Shown in pieces: positions 1 through 8,577 of a DNA stretch of 64,000 nt. This stretch comes from Streptomyces cyanogenus (GTDB lineage Bacteria > Actinomycetota > Actinomycetes > Streptomycetales > Streptomycetaceae). How positions within the stretch are numbered: the first letter of the stretch is position 1; every line of letters starts with the position of its first letter. The notes under the pieces are model-generated. The model was not told where the DNA came from. It did not search any database and saw only the letters and a program-made list of their open reading frames with translations. The position numbers and the translations under genes are program-made. Where the stretch lies: contig NZ_CP071839.1 in NCBI RefSeq assembly GCF_017526105.1, forward strand, positions 4,518,001-4,582,000, given 5' to 3'.

Positions 1-265
1 CGGGGGCCGCGGAGGCGGCGCCCCGCCCCGGCAGTTCGAGGGCGAGCAGCCGCCAGTGGTCCGGAAAGAGGTCACGCAACGACATGAAACTCACGGCGGA
101 ACCGCCTGCGTGATGCGCGAAAACAAGCGTGCATTCCGCTTCCTCCGGCACACTTCCGTCTGCCACCGGCCCGCTTTTCAGATCTCTCAGGAAGGGTGTC
201 GGGGAATTTGTTCTGGTGGCGGACGGCCGGTAACGTGATCCGCCGTCAATGCGCGGTTCGTGCAT
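1..265 (-). CDS. Type II thioesterase, partial (C-terminus beyond window)
   Basis: Reading the minus strand from an ATG at 265 gives an open frame to the window edge. It contains TLVFAHHAGGSA, then LFPDHWRLLALELPGRG, the N-terminal signature of GrsT/RifR-type editing thioesterases (first oxyanion loop 'HHAGG', then 'LPGRG'). Such enzymes free assembly-line carrier proteins from wrong or stalled acyl groups in the cytoplasm. The GxSxG nucleophile lies outside the window. The ATG has AAGGGA about 5 bases upstream. It leaves roughly 50 residues before HHAGG, longer than usual, so a later GTG start is possible. The gene is divergent from the AT gene, with start codons only 26 bases apart, and probably serves the adjacent NRPS/PKS. 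Family call is firm; exact start is not. Confidence 0.8.
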   Translation of the reverse strand, partial: MHEPRIDGGSRYRPSATRTNSPTPFLRDLKSGPVADGSVPEEAECTLVFAHHAGGSAVSFMSLRDLFPDHWRLLALELPGRGAASAAP

Positions 266-291
266 CACTTTCCCTTGGGCAGGAGGCTGCC

Positions 292-1245
292 GTGAGTCGA
301 CTTGCATTTGTTTTCCCGGGCCAGGGTTCGCAGGTTCCCGGAATGGGTTCCGATCTGCTGGAACGACATCCCGAGCTGGCGCGTCCGTACTTCGACACCG
401 CGGACGAGGTACTGGACATACCGCTGAGCCGGATCTGCTTCGAAGGCAGCACCGAGGAGCTGCGGGACACGTCCGTGACGCAGCCCGCCGTCTACCTCGT
501 CAGCCTGGTTGCCGCGGCCGTCCTGCGGGCGAAGGGGCTCAGGCCCGCGGTGGTGGCCGGGCACAGCCTGGGCGAGTACACCGCGCTGGCGTGCGCGGGC
601 ACGCTCGACTGGGTCGACGGGCTGAAGCTGGTTCGCCGGCGCGGGCTGCTCATGGCGGAGGTGAACCGCCGTACGCCCGGCAGCATGGCGGCCGTCGTCG
701 GACTGCCCGCCGACCGGGTCCGCGAGCTGTGCGAGGAGGTCTCCGGCGCCGGGCAGGAGGTCGTCGAGGTGGCCAACTTCAACTCCGCCCAGCAGACGGT
801 CGTGTCCGGCACCGCCGGCGGAGTGGCCGGCGTCTCTCACCGGGCGCGGGAGGAAGGCGCGAGCCACGTGACGGAACTCCGCGTCGGCGCACCCTTCCAC
901 TGCTCGCTGATGTCGGAGGTCGCAGCGGAGTTCGGAGAGCACCTCGCGGCCACCCGCTTCACCACCCCGGCCGTCCCCGTCGTGTCCAATGTGACGGCCT
1001 CCTACGTCCATTCGGGGCAGGAGGCCCGCGCACTGCTCGCCGAACAGCTCGCCGCCCCGGTGCGCTGGCACGAGACGCTCGGCCTCCTCGGTCGCGACGA
1101 GGTGTCGGCGTTCGTGGAGGCCGGCCCCGGACGCGTGCTGACCAACCTCAGCCGCTCCGTGCACCCGGCGGTCCCCGCTCTGCCGGCGGGAACCGCCCGC
1201 CAGATCGACAAGGCCGAGGAGAAGCTGAGCGCCGTTCCGGTGTGA
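292..1245 (+). CDS. Free-standing (trans-acting) malonyl-type acyltransferase
   Basis: FabD-type acyltransferase of 317 residues. It starts with FVFPGQGSQ, has the nucleophile motif GHSLGEY (Ser near residue 91), the RRRGLLM arginine that holds the malonyl carboxylate, and GAPFHCSLM carrying the catalytic His near 202. Length and motifs fit a complete, active family member. A GTG start at 292 is chosen because AGGAGG lies 5 bases upstream and the FVFPGQGSQ strand follows at once; an ATG further upstream would add about 30 unlikely residues. Established role of the family: loading malonyl units from malonyl-CoA onto ACPs. Inference: it serves the two KS modules at 1335-8504 and 12018-14597, whose own AT regions lack the active-site Ser. 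It converges with the NRPS/PKS operon across a strong hairpin. Confidence 0.92.
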   Translation: MSRLAFVFPGQGSQVPGMGSDLLERHPELARPYFDTADEVLDIPLSRICFEGSTEELRDTSVTQPAVYLVSLVAAAVLRAKGLRPAVVAGHSLGEYTALACAGTLDWVDGLKLVRRRGLLMAEVNRRTPGSMAAVVGLPADRVRELCEEVSGAGQEVVEVANFNSAQQTVVSGTAGGVAGVSHRAREEGASHVTELRVGAPFHCSLMSEVAAEFGEHLAATRFTTPAVPVVSNVTASYVHSGQEARALLAEQLAAPVRWHETLGLLGRDEVSAFVEAGPGRVLTNLSRSVHPAVPALPAGTARQIDKAEEKLSAVPV

Positions 1246-1253
1246 CGGGCACC

Positions 1254-1284
1254 CGGTGGGCGCCCCGGTCGGGGGCGCCCACCG
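1254..1284. terminator. Bidirectional hairpin terminator
   Basis: A perfect 13-bp inverted repeat, CGGTGGGCGCCCC, with a 5-base GGTCG loop and its exact complement, begins 8 bases after the AT stop and 50 bases from the stop of the convergent NRPS/PKS gene. There is no T-run, which is usual for Streptomyces terminators. It likely ends both transcripts. Confidence 0.8.
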
Positions 1285-1334
1285 AGGGCCGTGCGGGGCC
1301 CGGTGCGCGGTGCCGGCGGATCGCTCGGTGCCGG

Positions 1335-4300
1335 TCATCCACCGGCCCCTCGCCGGTCGAGCGAGTCGGCGGCCGCCTCCGGGTCGAAGACGAGGCCGTA
1401 CAGAGCCTGCCGGTACAGGGTCAGCAACCCCTCGTCGCCGGCCGCCGCGTCGTGACGCAGCAGAGCCCGGAAGGAGTGCCGGCTGTCGACCACCGTCATG
1501 TGCAGTCGCCGCCCGGGAGCCAGCGGATCGGGGCCCACCTCGCGCAGCGTTCCCGTCCCGAACCGCAGCGGCTCGTCGTCCCTGGCGTAGTTGAACACCA
1601 CGCCCAGGTCGTCGAAGCCCGCCAGGTCGGCGTGGGTCGCGGCGAGATCCGCGTACGGCACCGCGCCGACCGACAGCACCTGGTCGACAACCTGCCGTGC
1701 GCCCTCCAGGATCCGCCCGAGCGGTTGGTCACCGGGCACCGCCAGGGGCATGGGCACGATGTTGGCGAACGCGCCCACGGATCCGTCCAGCCGCTGCAGG
1801 AAACGTCCGTCGAGTGGTACCGCCGGACACACCGCCTCCGCTCCGCCCAGTCGGCTCAGCGCCAGGCCGAACGCGGTCAGATGCAGGGTGAACGGGGTGA
1901 TCCGCTGCTGAGCGCAGCGCGCCCGCAGAGCCGTCTGCAGGAGCGCGTCCGGTGCCCAGACCCGGCGGCCGGGTTCCCGCACGGGGCGGACAGCGGGGCG
2001 CGGGGCACCGGCGAGCGGGGCGAGCAGCCCCCGCCACAGGCCGACCGCCTCGGTGTGGCGCCGGCTGCCCGGCAGTGCGTTGCGCCACGCCAGATAGCGC
2101 AGGAACCCGTCGTCCGCCTCGCGCGGTGCCGTCGGCTGTGCGTAGGCCTCGGCCAGCGTGCGGCAGAGGTTGTCGAGTCCGCGGCCGTCGAGCGCCAGCA
2201 GGTGCACCGTGACGGCGAGCAGCGTGCCGCCCTCGGGCCCGTCGACGGTGCAGACGCGGACCAGCGGCCCGGTGCGTGGGTCGATCAACTCGGCCTGGCC
2301 GTGCTCGTACAGCCAGTCCACCACCCGCCCGGACGGGACGTCGTCCGGCAGCCGGAGCCGCACCACGGCGTCGGCGACGACCGCGGCCGGGTCCGCCGGT
2401 TCGGCGCGGTCCGATTCCCCCACGCGCAGTCGCAGAGCCGGCTGCCGTTCCAGCAGCACCGCCACCGCGTCCCGCAGCCGCTGCGGGTCCAGCCGCCGGC
2501 CGGTGTCGTACACGGCGGTCTTCTGCCGGTCCGGTCCGGGACGGTCGGCCAGAGCGGCCAGGCCGGGCGGCAGCACGGCCGCCGTGGCCGCCGGGGGAAG
2601 TTCCTCCTCGGGGTGCTCGGCGCCGAGCCGGCGGCGGCCCGCCACCAGGTCGGCGACGTCCCGGGCGGTGCCGCTCGCGTAGAAGTCGGCGACGGACAGC
2701 CGCACTCCGAGCTCTTCGCGCACCGTGTGGACCAGCCGGGTGGCCAGCAGCGAGTGCCCCCCGGCCTCGAAGAAGTCGTCGTCGGGCCCGAGCCCGGGCT
2801 GGTCGAGGACCCGTCGGAACGCATCCAGGACGGGCACCAGCACCTCGCCGTCATGGCCGTGCCCGTGCGACGGTGCCTGCTCCGGCCGCCGCTCGCGCAC
2901 GCCGGACCCGGCACCGGCCGTGCCGGGAGCCGGGAGCAGGGCGTGGTCCACCTTCCCGTTGGCGTTGACCGGCAGCCGGTCCACCACGGTGAAGGTGGAC
3001 GGCACGAGCGCCGGGGGCAGGACCTCGGACAGGCGGCGGCGCGTGCGGGGGCCGATCTCCTCGCCACCGGCGACCGGAACCAGGTAGGCGTCGATGCGCC
3101 GGTCGCCCTCCGGGCCGCGCACGACCAGCGCCACGTCGGCGATGCCGGGGTCCTCGCGGATCACCACCTCGATCTCGCCCGGCTCCACCCGGTACCCGCG
3201 GATCTTGACCTGCTGGTCGCGGCGGCCGAGGAACTCCACGTCGCCCGAGGACAGCAGCCGCGCCCGGTCCCCGCTGCGGTACTGCCTGACCCCGTCGGCG
3301 GACACGGCGAACCGCTCCTTGGTGAGGCCGGGGTCGCCGAGGTAGCCGGTGGCCACGCACGGGCCGCCGATGACCAGTTCGCCGACGGACCCCCACGGTA
3401 CGGCCCGCAGGCCGTCCGAGCTCTCCAGGCCCAGCGTGACGTTCTGGACCGGACGGCCGATCGGCGCGTACCTCGGCCAGTCCTGCGGCGGGCCGGTGAA
3501 GGTGTAAGAGGTGACGACGTGCGTCTCCGCGGGACCGTAGTTGTTGATGAGCCGGCAGCTGCCCAGCTTGTCGAAGAACGCCACCATGGAGGCGCTGAGC
3601 CGGAGTTGCTCGCCCGTGGTGGCGATCTCCCGTACGGAGGCGAAGGGGGACGGGTCCTTCTCGAAGCGGGTGGCGAGGGCGTGCGCCAAGGACACCGGCA
3701 GGATCGCCTTCTCCACCCGGTGGCGGCGGACGAACTCGGCCAGCGCGTCGTGGTCGTGCCGGGTCTCCTCGTCGGCGATGTGGACGGATCCGCCGGAGCA
3801 CAGCGCGCCGAAGGTCTCGTGGAAGGCCGCGTCGAAGCCGAAGGAGGCGAACTGCAGCCAGCGCCGCTGTCGTGTGTAGCCGTCGGTTTCCCAGTGGATC
3901 AGGTTGGCCAGCGCGCCGTGGGGGAAGTGGATGCCCTTGGGCCGCCCGGTGGTGCCGCTGGTGTAGGTGAGGTAGGCCCCGACCGACAGGGCGACCCGGT
4001 CGCCCGGGGCGGAGCCGTCCCGGGCCGGCATCTCGGACACCGGCGGGAGTGCGACCCGGCGCACGCCCTCGGGGACGAAGTCCGTTTCCTCCGCTTCCTC
4101 CGCGGCGTCGCACAGCACCAGCCGGGTCCCGCAGTGCTCGGCGACGGCGGCGAGCCGACGGCGCGGATAGCTCAGGTCCAGCGGCACCGGGGTGGCACCG
4201 GCCCGCAACACGCCCAGCAGGGCGACGACCGACCGGGCGTCGCGCGGCAGAGCGATGCCGACCGGTTCTCCGGTGCCGATCCCGTGCGCGGCCACGAGGT

Positions 4301-7300
4301 CCGCCACGCCCGCGGACAGGCGTGCCAGCTCGCCGTACGTCAGCGTCTGCCGGCCGTCGCTCACCGCCTCCCTGTCCGGGTGGCGGGCGGCGTGCTCGGC
4401 GAAGACCGCGTGCACGGGCAGGTCCGGCACCGGCACCCTCGGGCCGGTCAGCGCCGTCCTCGTGGTCTCGGCGCGGGCCGGAGGCTCGGCGGCGACGCTG
4501 TCGACGGCGGTGTCGGGTGTGCGGGTGAGGCTCTCCAGCAGGAAGGCGAACGACCTCTGCCACGCGTCGACGGTCTGCCGGGTGAAGCGGTCGGTGTCGT
4601 AGATGAACCGGCCGCCGATCACGCCGTCCTCGATCCACCAGTCCAGGGACAGTTCGTAGGGGCTGGTGGAGCGTTCGAAGGGCAGCGGCCTGACGTCGAC
4701 TCCCGTCGGCGGCCGGGGGCTCATGCTCTCCGGGTGCAGCAGGTTGAACAGCACCTGGAAGACCCCTGAGGCCTCGCCGCGTCCGTCGGGCCCGCGGACG
4801 GCGTCCCGGGCCATCACCTCGAACGGCAGTTCCTGGTGGTCCATGGCACCGGTGACACGGCGGGCGGTGTCCCGCAGCAGGGAACGGAACGACTGACCGG
4901 CCGAGATCGTGGTCCGGATCGGAAGGGTGTTGACGAAGTTGCCGATGAGGTCGCGGGTCTCCGGCCGGTGGCGGCCCGACACCGGGCAGCCGACCAGGAG
5001 GTCCTTCTGGTCGGAGAGTGCGGACAGCAGCACGGAGAACGCGGTGAGGACCACCACGAACGGGGTCGTCGACTCCTCGGCCGCCAGTGCGCGCACGTAC
5101 TGCGCGGTCCCCGACGGCAGGGTGAAGTTCAGCTTGTCGCCGTGGTAGCTGCGCCGCGCACCGCGCGGACGGTCCCCTGGGAGTTCCAGGGGCGCGGGCA
5201 GGTCGGCCAGCTCCCGGCGCCAGTAGGCGCGTTGCCGGTCTGCTTCCGCGGTGGTGAGCCAGTCCGCCTCCGCCCTGGCGTGCCGGGCCGCGAGTGTCGC
5301 GATGGCCGGCAGCTCGGGTGCGCCGCCGTCCCTGCGGGCCCGGTAGAGGGCGTACAGATCGCGCAGGAGGATGCCGATCGACGTGGCGTCGGCCACCAGG
5401 TGGTGCAGGGCGAGGGCCAGGACGGTGCGGTCGGGCCCCATGCGGAACAGCCGGGCCGCACACAGCGGAGCGCGGTCGGTGGGGATGGTGGTGTCCAGCA
5501 GCGCGGCGATCGCCTCACGCAGGGCGTCGTCGTCGGCCACGTCCGCCTCGGGCACGTCCATCGGCGCCTGGTCCACGACGACCTGCAGGGGCGTACCGCC
5601 GGTGGTGCGGAAGACCGTACGCAGGGTCTCGTGACGGGCGACGAGATCGGCCAGCGCCGCCCGCAGCGCGCCGCGGTCCACGGGTCCGCGCAGGTCGGCG
5701 AGGACGGGCACGTTGAACGCCTCGGCGGCTCCCTCGAACTCGCTGAGGAAGAGGAAGGCCTCCTGGATGGAGGTCGCCGGAGCCGGGTCGGCGGCCCGTG
5801 CCGGGCCGGACTGTGCCGGGCCGGACTGTGCCGGATCGGTGGCGCCGGACGCGCTGCCGCCGGTAGCGGCGGGCTCGGTCATGGCGGCCAGGCGCGCCAG
5901 CCGCGCGGGCGTCGGTTCCTCCATGAAGGAACCGAGCGGGATCCTCCGCCCCCAGCGTTGCCGCGCCTGTGCCACGATCCGGGTGGCGAGGAGCGAGTCG
6001 CCCCCGAGCGAGAACAGGTCGTCCGCAGGGTCGATGCCGCTCCGGCCGGTCGCCTCGGCGAAGATCTGCCGGGCCGCCTGTTCGAGGGCGTCGGCGGTCT
6101 GCTCGCCGGAGTCGCCGCCCGACCCGGCGGCGGGTGCCGCGGCCTGCTCCTGCGTCCTCGGCTCCAGCCAGTGGCGCCGCCGCTCGAACGGATAGGAGGG
6201 CACCTGGGTGAAGCGGCCGGAACCGTCGGGCAGCGCGAGCCGTCCCGGGTGCTCGGCCAGCCCCATCACCCAGGCCTGTCCCAGTGCGGCCAGGAGGGCC
6301 TCGGTGCCCGGCCGCACGTCCTTGGGCACCGTGAGCGCGACCGCTTCGGGGAACACCGACGGCATCGGCGGCACCGGCTCGGTGACCGGAACGGGGTTCA
6401 GCAGCACCGACAGCCTCGGCGGCAGCGTGCGCTGCCCGGGATCGGCGGGCACGCCGCCGCACAGCAGCGCCGCGTCGGGCGTCCTGCCGGCCGGGCACAG
6501 CTCCGCTCCGTCGGAGTCGTACCAGGGGATCGTCGCGGTGAGCAGCGGCACGCCGGACAGCGCCTGGGCCGGATCCGCTCCCCGGGCCAGCGCCGCCACG
6601 ATCCGCGGCGCGTCCGCGTCGGCAACCACGCCGCTGATCACGGCGGCCGCCGGCCGGTTCCCGGTGGTGGCGACCACGGCACCGGGACGAACGCCGTGTT
6701 CGGCCCAGAGCGCGGCACACGCCAGTGCCGTGACCATGGCGGCGGCCCGTGGAGCCGTCCGCTGCAGGTGGGTCAGTGGGTCGGCGTCCGGAGCCGTGGG
6801 CGGGACGGGGCACTGCGCGGTCAGCCGCCGCACGGCAGCCGCGTATGCCGGGCGGCCCTCCAGCAGTGGCCGCACGGCCTCGACCGGCAGGACGTCGTCG
6901 GTGAGGACGACCGCGGGTGCCCGGTCGGCCGGCACCGACTCCGGGTAGCGGGCGTCCAGCGGGACCGGGTCACCGTCCGCACGCCAGAGCAGGCCGCGGC
7001 GCAGCGGATGGAGGGTGCGGCGGGTGGCCAGGGTGAAGGCGACGTCCCGGGCGTCGTCCGGCGTGCTCCCCGCGACCCGGGACCGTACCGCGTCCTCCAG
7101 GGCGTCCAGGGAGGCGGCGGACCGGGCCGAGAAGAGCAGCAGGTGCCGGGACTCGGCGGCGGGCCGGCCGGCGGGCCCGCCGGGGGCGTCCGGTGCCTCC
7201 TCGACCAGCAGGTGCACGTTGGTGCCGCCCACGCCGAGCGAGCTGACACCGGCGAGCAGGGGCCGCGGCCCGGTCCACGGCCGCAGCGCGGTGTTGACCC

Positions 7301-8504
7301 GGAACGGGGAGGTGTCGAAGTCGATGTGCGGATTGGGCCGCTCGCAGCCCAGCGTGGCGGGCAGTTGCCGGTGGCGCAGGGAGAGCACCACCTTGATCAG
7401 GCCGGCGATGCCGGACGCCGAGTCGAGGTGGCCGATGTTGGACTTCACCGAGCCGATGGCGCAGTGGCCCACGGCGTCCGTGGTCCGCCGGAACGCCTCG
7501 GTGAGGGCGCTCACCTCGATCGGGTCGCCGAGCGGGGTGCCGGTGGCGTGCGCCTCGACGTAGGAGATCCGGTCCGCCGTGACTCCCGCCAGTTCGTGCA
7601 CCTCGGCGATGAGTTCGGCCTGTCCCGGCATGCTGGGCGCGGTGTATCCGCTCTTGCGGGAACCGTCGTTGTTGAGCCCGCTGGCACGGATGACCGCGAG
7701 GACGCGGTCACCGTCCTCCAGTGCCTCGTCGAGCCGGCGGAGCACGACCAGGCCGGCTCCGGAGGAGAAGACCGTCCCGCGGGCATCCGCCGAGAAGGGA
7801 CGGCAGTGGCCGTCGGGCGAGGAGATGCCGCCCTCGACCGGCGCGTAGCCGACGTCCGTCGGGTTGATCGCGGCGCCGCCGACGACCGCCGCGTCCGTCT
7901 CGTAGTCCATCAGCGCCCGGCACGCGTGGTGCACCGCGGCCAGGCTGGAGGAGCAGGCGCAGTCCACGGCGAGGCTGGGTCCGGTGAGGCCGAGGCGGTA
8001 CGAGAGCTGGGTGGCCGTGTATCCGCGGTCGTTGCCCATCAGGACCCGGTGGAAGCCGAGCGGCTCGATGGCCTCGGGGTGCGCCAGCACGTTCTGCAGG
8101 AGGTAGTCGGAGATGTTGACACCGAGGTAGACCCCGATGCGGCCCGGGAAGGACGCGGGAACGAGCCCGGCGTCCTCCAGCGCGTGCACGGCGGTCTCCA
8201 GCAGGAAGCGCTGCTGGGGGTCGGTGACGGCGGCCTCCGCCGGGGACATCCCGAAGTAGTCGGCGTCGAAGAGTGAGGCATCGGCAAAACGCTTGCGCAC
8301 GGCGACGTAGGACGGGTCGGACAGCGCCCAGGCCCGGCCCGCCCGGCGGAGGTCCTCCTCCGGCACGGCCTCGCGGGGGTCGACGCCCTCGCGCAGCAGC
8401 TCCCAGAACTCCTCGGCCGAATCGGCGCCCGGGAAGCGGCATGCCAACCCGGTGACGGCGATGGCCGGCACGTCGTCGTGGGGCAGCTCGGCGGCTTCGC
8501 TCAT
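1335..8504 (-). CDS. Hybrid PKS-NRPS: KS-AT(inactive)-ACP-C-A-T-C
   Basis: Protein of 2389 residues, last enzyme of the assembly-line operon. KS about 13-440 has DCACSSSL (Cys near 183), EAHATGTPLGDPIE and KSNIGHLDSASG. An AT-like region about 450-770 reads ALWAEHGVRPGAVVATTGNRPAAA where GHSxGE should be, so it is catalytically dead. ACP about 800-870 carries LGGDSL. C about 905-1340 has HHLVADAT. A about 1365-1860 has YTSGTTGRPKG and NGKVDHALL; my reading of its specificity code is DAHIATNVVK, no confident substrate. T about 1885-1950 has AGGHSLLA. A final C-like domain about 1960-2389 has HLLALDG, lacking the catalytic second His. No KR, DH, ER or TE. ATG at 8504 is preceded by GGAGA. A short PAQSG repeat lies in the ACP-C linker. 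It must hand its chain to another protein. Confidence 0.93.
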   Translation of the reverse strand: MSEAAELPHDDVPAIAVTGLACRFPGADSAEEFWELLREGVDPREAVPEEDLRRAGRAWALSDPSYVAVRKRFADASLFDADYFGMSPAEAAVTDPQQRFLLETAVHALEDAGLVPASFPGRIGVYLGVNISDYLLQNVLAHPEAIEPLGFHRVLMGNDRGYTATQLSYRLGLTGPSLAVDCACSSSLAAVHHACRALMDYETDAAVVGGAAINPTDVGYAPVEGGISSPDGHCRPFSADARGTVFSSGAGLVVLRRLDEALEDGDRVLAVIRASGLNNDGSRKSGYTAPSMPGQAELIAEVHELAGVTADRISYVEAHATGTPLGDPIEVSALTEAFRRTTDAVGHCAIGSVKSNIGHLDSASGIAGLIKVVLSLRHRQLPATLGCERPNPHIDFDTSPFRVNTALRPWTGPRPLLAGVSSLGVGGTNVHLLVEEAPDAPGGPAGRPAAESRHLLLFSARSAASLDALEDAVRSRVAGSTPDDARDVAFTLATRRTLHPLRRGLLWRADGDPVPLDARYPESVPADRAPAVVLTDDVLPVEAVRPLLEGRPAYAAAVRRLTAQCPVPPTAPDADPLTHLQRTAPRAAAMVTALACAALWAEHGVRPGAVVATTGNRPAAAVISGVVADADAPRIVAALARGADPAQALSGVPLLTATIPWYDSDGAELCPAGRTPDAALLCGGVPADPGQRTLPPRLSVLLNPVPVTEPVPPMPSVFPEAVALTVPKDVRPGTEALLAALGQAWVMGLAEHPGRLALPDGSGRFTQVPSYPFERRRHWLEPRTQEQAAAPAAGSGGDSGEQTADALEQAARQIFAEATGRSGIDPADDLFSLGGDSLLATRIVAQARQRWGRRIPLGSFMEEPTPARLARLAAMTEPAATGGSASGATDPAQSGPAQSGPARAADPAPATSIQEAFLFLSEFEGAAEAFNVPVLADLRGPVDRGALRAALADLVARHETLRTVFRTTGGTPLQVVVDQAPMDVPEADVADDDALREAIAALLDTTIPTDRAPLCAARLFRMGPDRTVLALALHHLVADATSIGILLRDLYALYRARRDGGAPELPAIATLAARHARAEADWLTTAEADRQRAYWRRELADLPAPLELPGDRPRGARRSYHGDKLNFTLPSGTAQYVRALAAEESTTPFVVVLTAFSVLLSALSDQKDLLVGCPVSGRHRPETRDLIGNFVNTLPIRTTISAGQSFRSLLRDTARRVTGAMDHQELPFEVMARDAVRGPDGRGEASGVFQVLFNLLHPESMSPRPPTGVDVRPLPFERSTSPYELSLDWWIEDGVIGGRFIYDTDRFTRQTVDAWQRSFAFLLESLTRTPDTAVDSVAAEPPARAETTRTALTGPRVPVPDLPVHAVFAEHAARHPDREAVSDGRQTLTYGELARLSAGVADLVAAHGIGTGEPVGIALPRDARSVVALLGVLRAGATPVPLDLSYPRRRLAAVAEHCGTRLVLCDAAEEAEETDFVPEGVRRVALPPVSEMPARDGSAPGDRVALSVGAYLTYTSGTTGRPKGIHFPHGALANLIHWETDGYTRQRRWLQFASFGFDAAFHETFGALCSGGSVHIADEETRHDHDALAEFVRRHRVEKAILPVSLAHALATRFEKDPSPFASVREIATTGEQLRLSASMVAFFDKLGSCRLINNYGPAETHVVTSYTFTGPPQDWPRYAPIGRPVQNVTLGLESSDGLRAVPWGSVGELVIGGPCVATGYLGDPGLTKERFAVSADGVRQYRSGDRARLLSSGDVEFLGRRDQQVKIRGYRVEPGEIEVVIREDPGIADVALVVRGPEGDRRIDAYLVPVAGGEEIGPRTRRRLSEVLPPALVPSTFTVVDRLPVNANGKVDHALLPAPGTAGAGSGVRERRPEQAPSHGHGHDGEVLVPVLDAFRRVLDQPGLGPDDDFFEAGGHSLLATRLVHTVREELGVRLSVADFYASGTARDVADLVAGRRRLGAEHPEEELPPAATAAVLPPGLAALADRPGPDRQKTAVYDTGRRLDPQRLRDAVAVLLERQPALRLRVGESDRAEPADPAAVVADAVVRLRLPDDVPSGRVVDWLYEHGQAELIDPRTGPLVRVCTVDGPEGGTLLAVTVHLLALDGRGLDNLCRTLAEAYAQPTAPREADDGFLRYLAWRNALPGSRRHTEAVGLWRGLLAPLAGAPRPAVRPVREPGRRVWAPDALLQTALRARCAQQRITPFTLHLTAFGLALSRLGGAEAVCPAVPLDGRFLQRLDGSVGAFANIVPMPLAVPGDQPLGRILEGARQVVDQVLSVGAVPYADLAATHADLAGFDDLGVVFNYARDDEPLRFGTGTLREVGPDPLAPGRRLHMTVVDSRHSFRALLRHDAAAGDEGLLTLYRQALYGLVFDPEAAADSLDRRGAGG
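5799..5840 (-). repeat. 15-bp tandem repeat in ACP-C linker
   Basis: Unit TGCCGGGCCGGACTG occurs twice in tandem, followed by a diverged partial third copy. It encodes PAQSGPAQSGPA in the flexible linker between the ACP and the C domain, so it is probably a neutral linker expansion. Confidence 0.7.
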
Positions 8505-8577
8505 GTTGCGGTCTCCATCTGGTACAGCAGGTCGGGGCAGGGCGGGGCCGCCGCGGGGCGGCCCGGGGCGGGTCGGA

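Noticed and set aside
249..4769. Very long open frame on the plus strand opposite the NRPS/PKS gene
   Set aside because: It is an antisense shadow of high-GC codon bias: low-complexity Arg/Pro/Gly-rich residues, no domain, and the minus-strand frame encodes unmistakable NRPS motifs.
4836..8276. Plus-strand open frame of over 1100 codons
   Set aside because: Lies wholly opposite the KS-ACP-C region; the composition is Gly/Arg/Val-rich with no recognisable motif.
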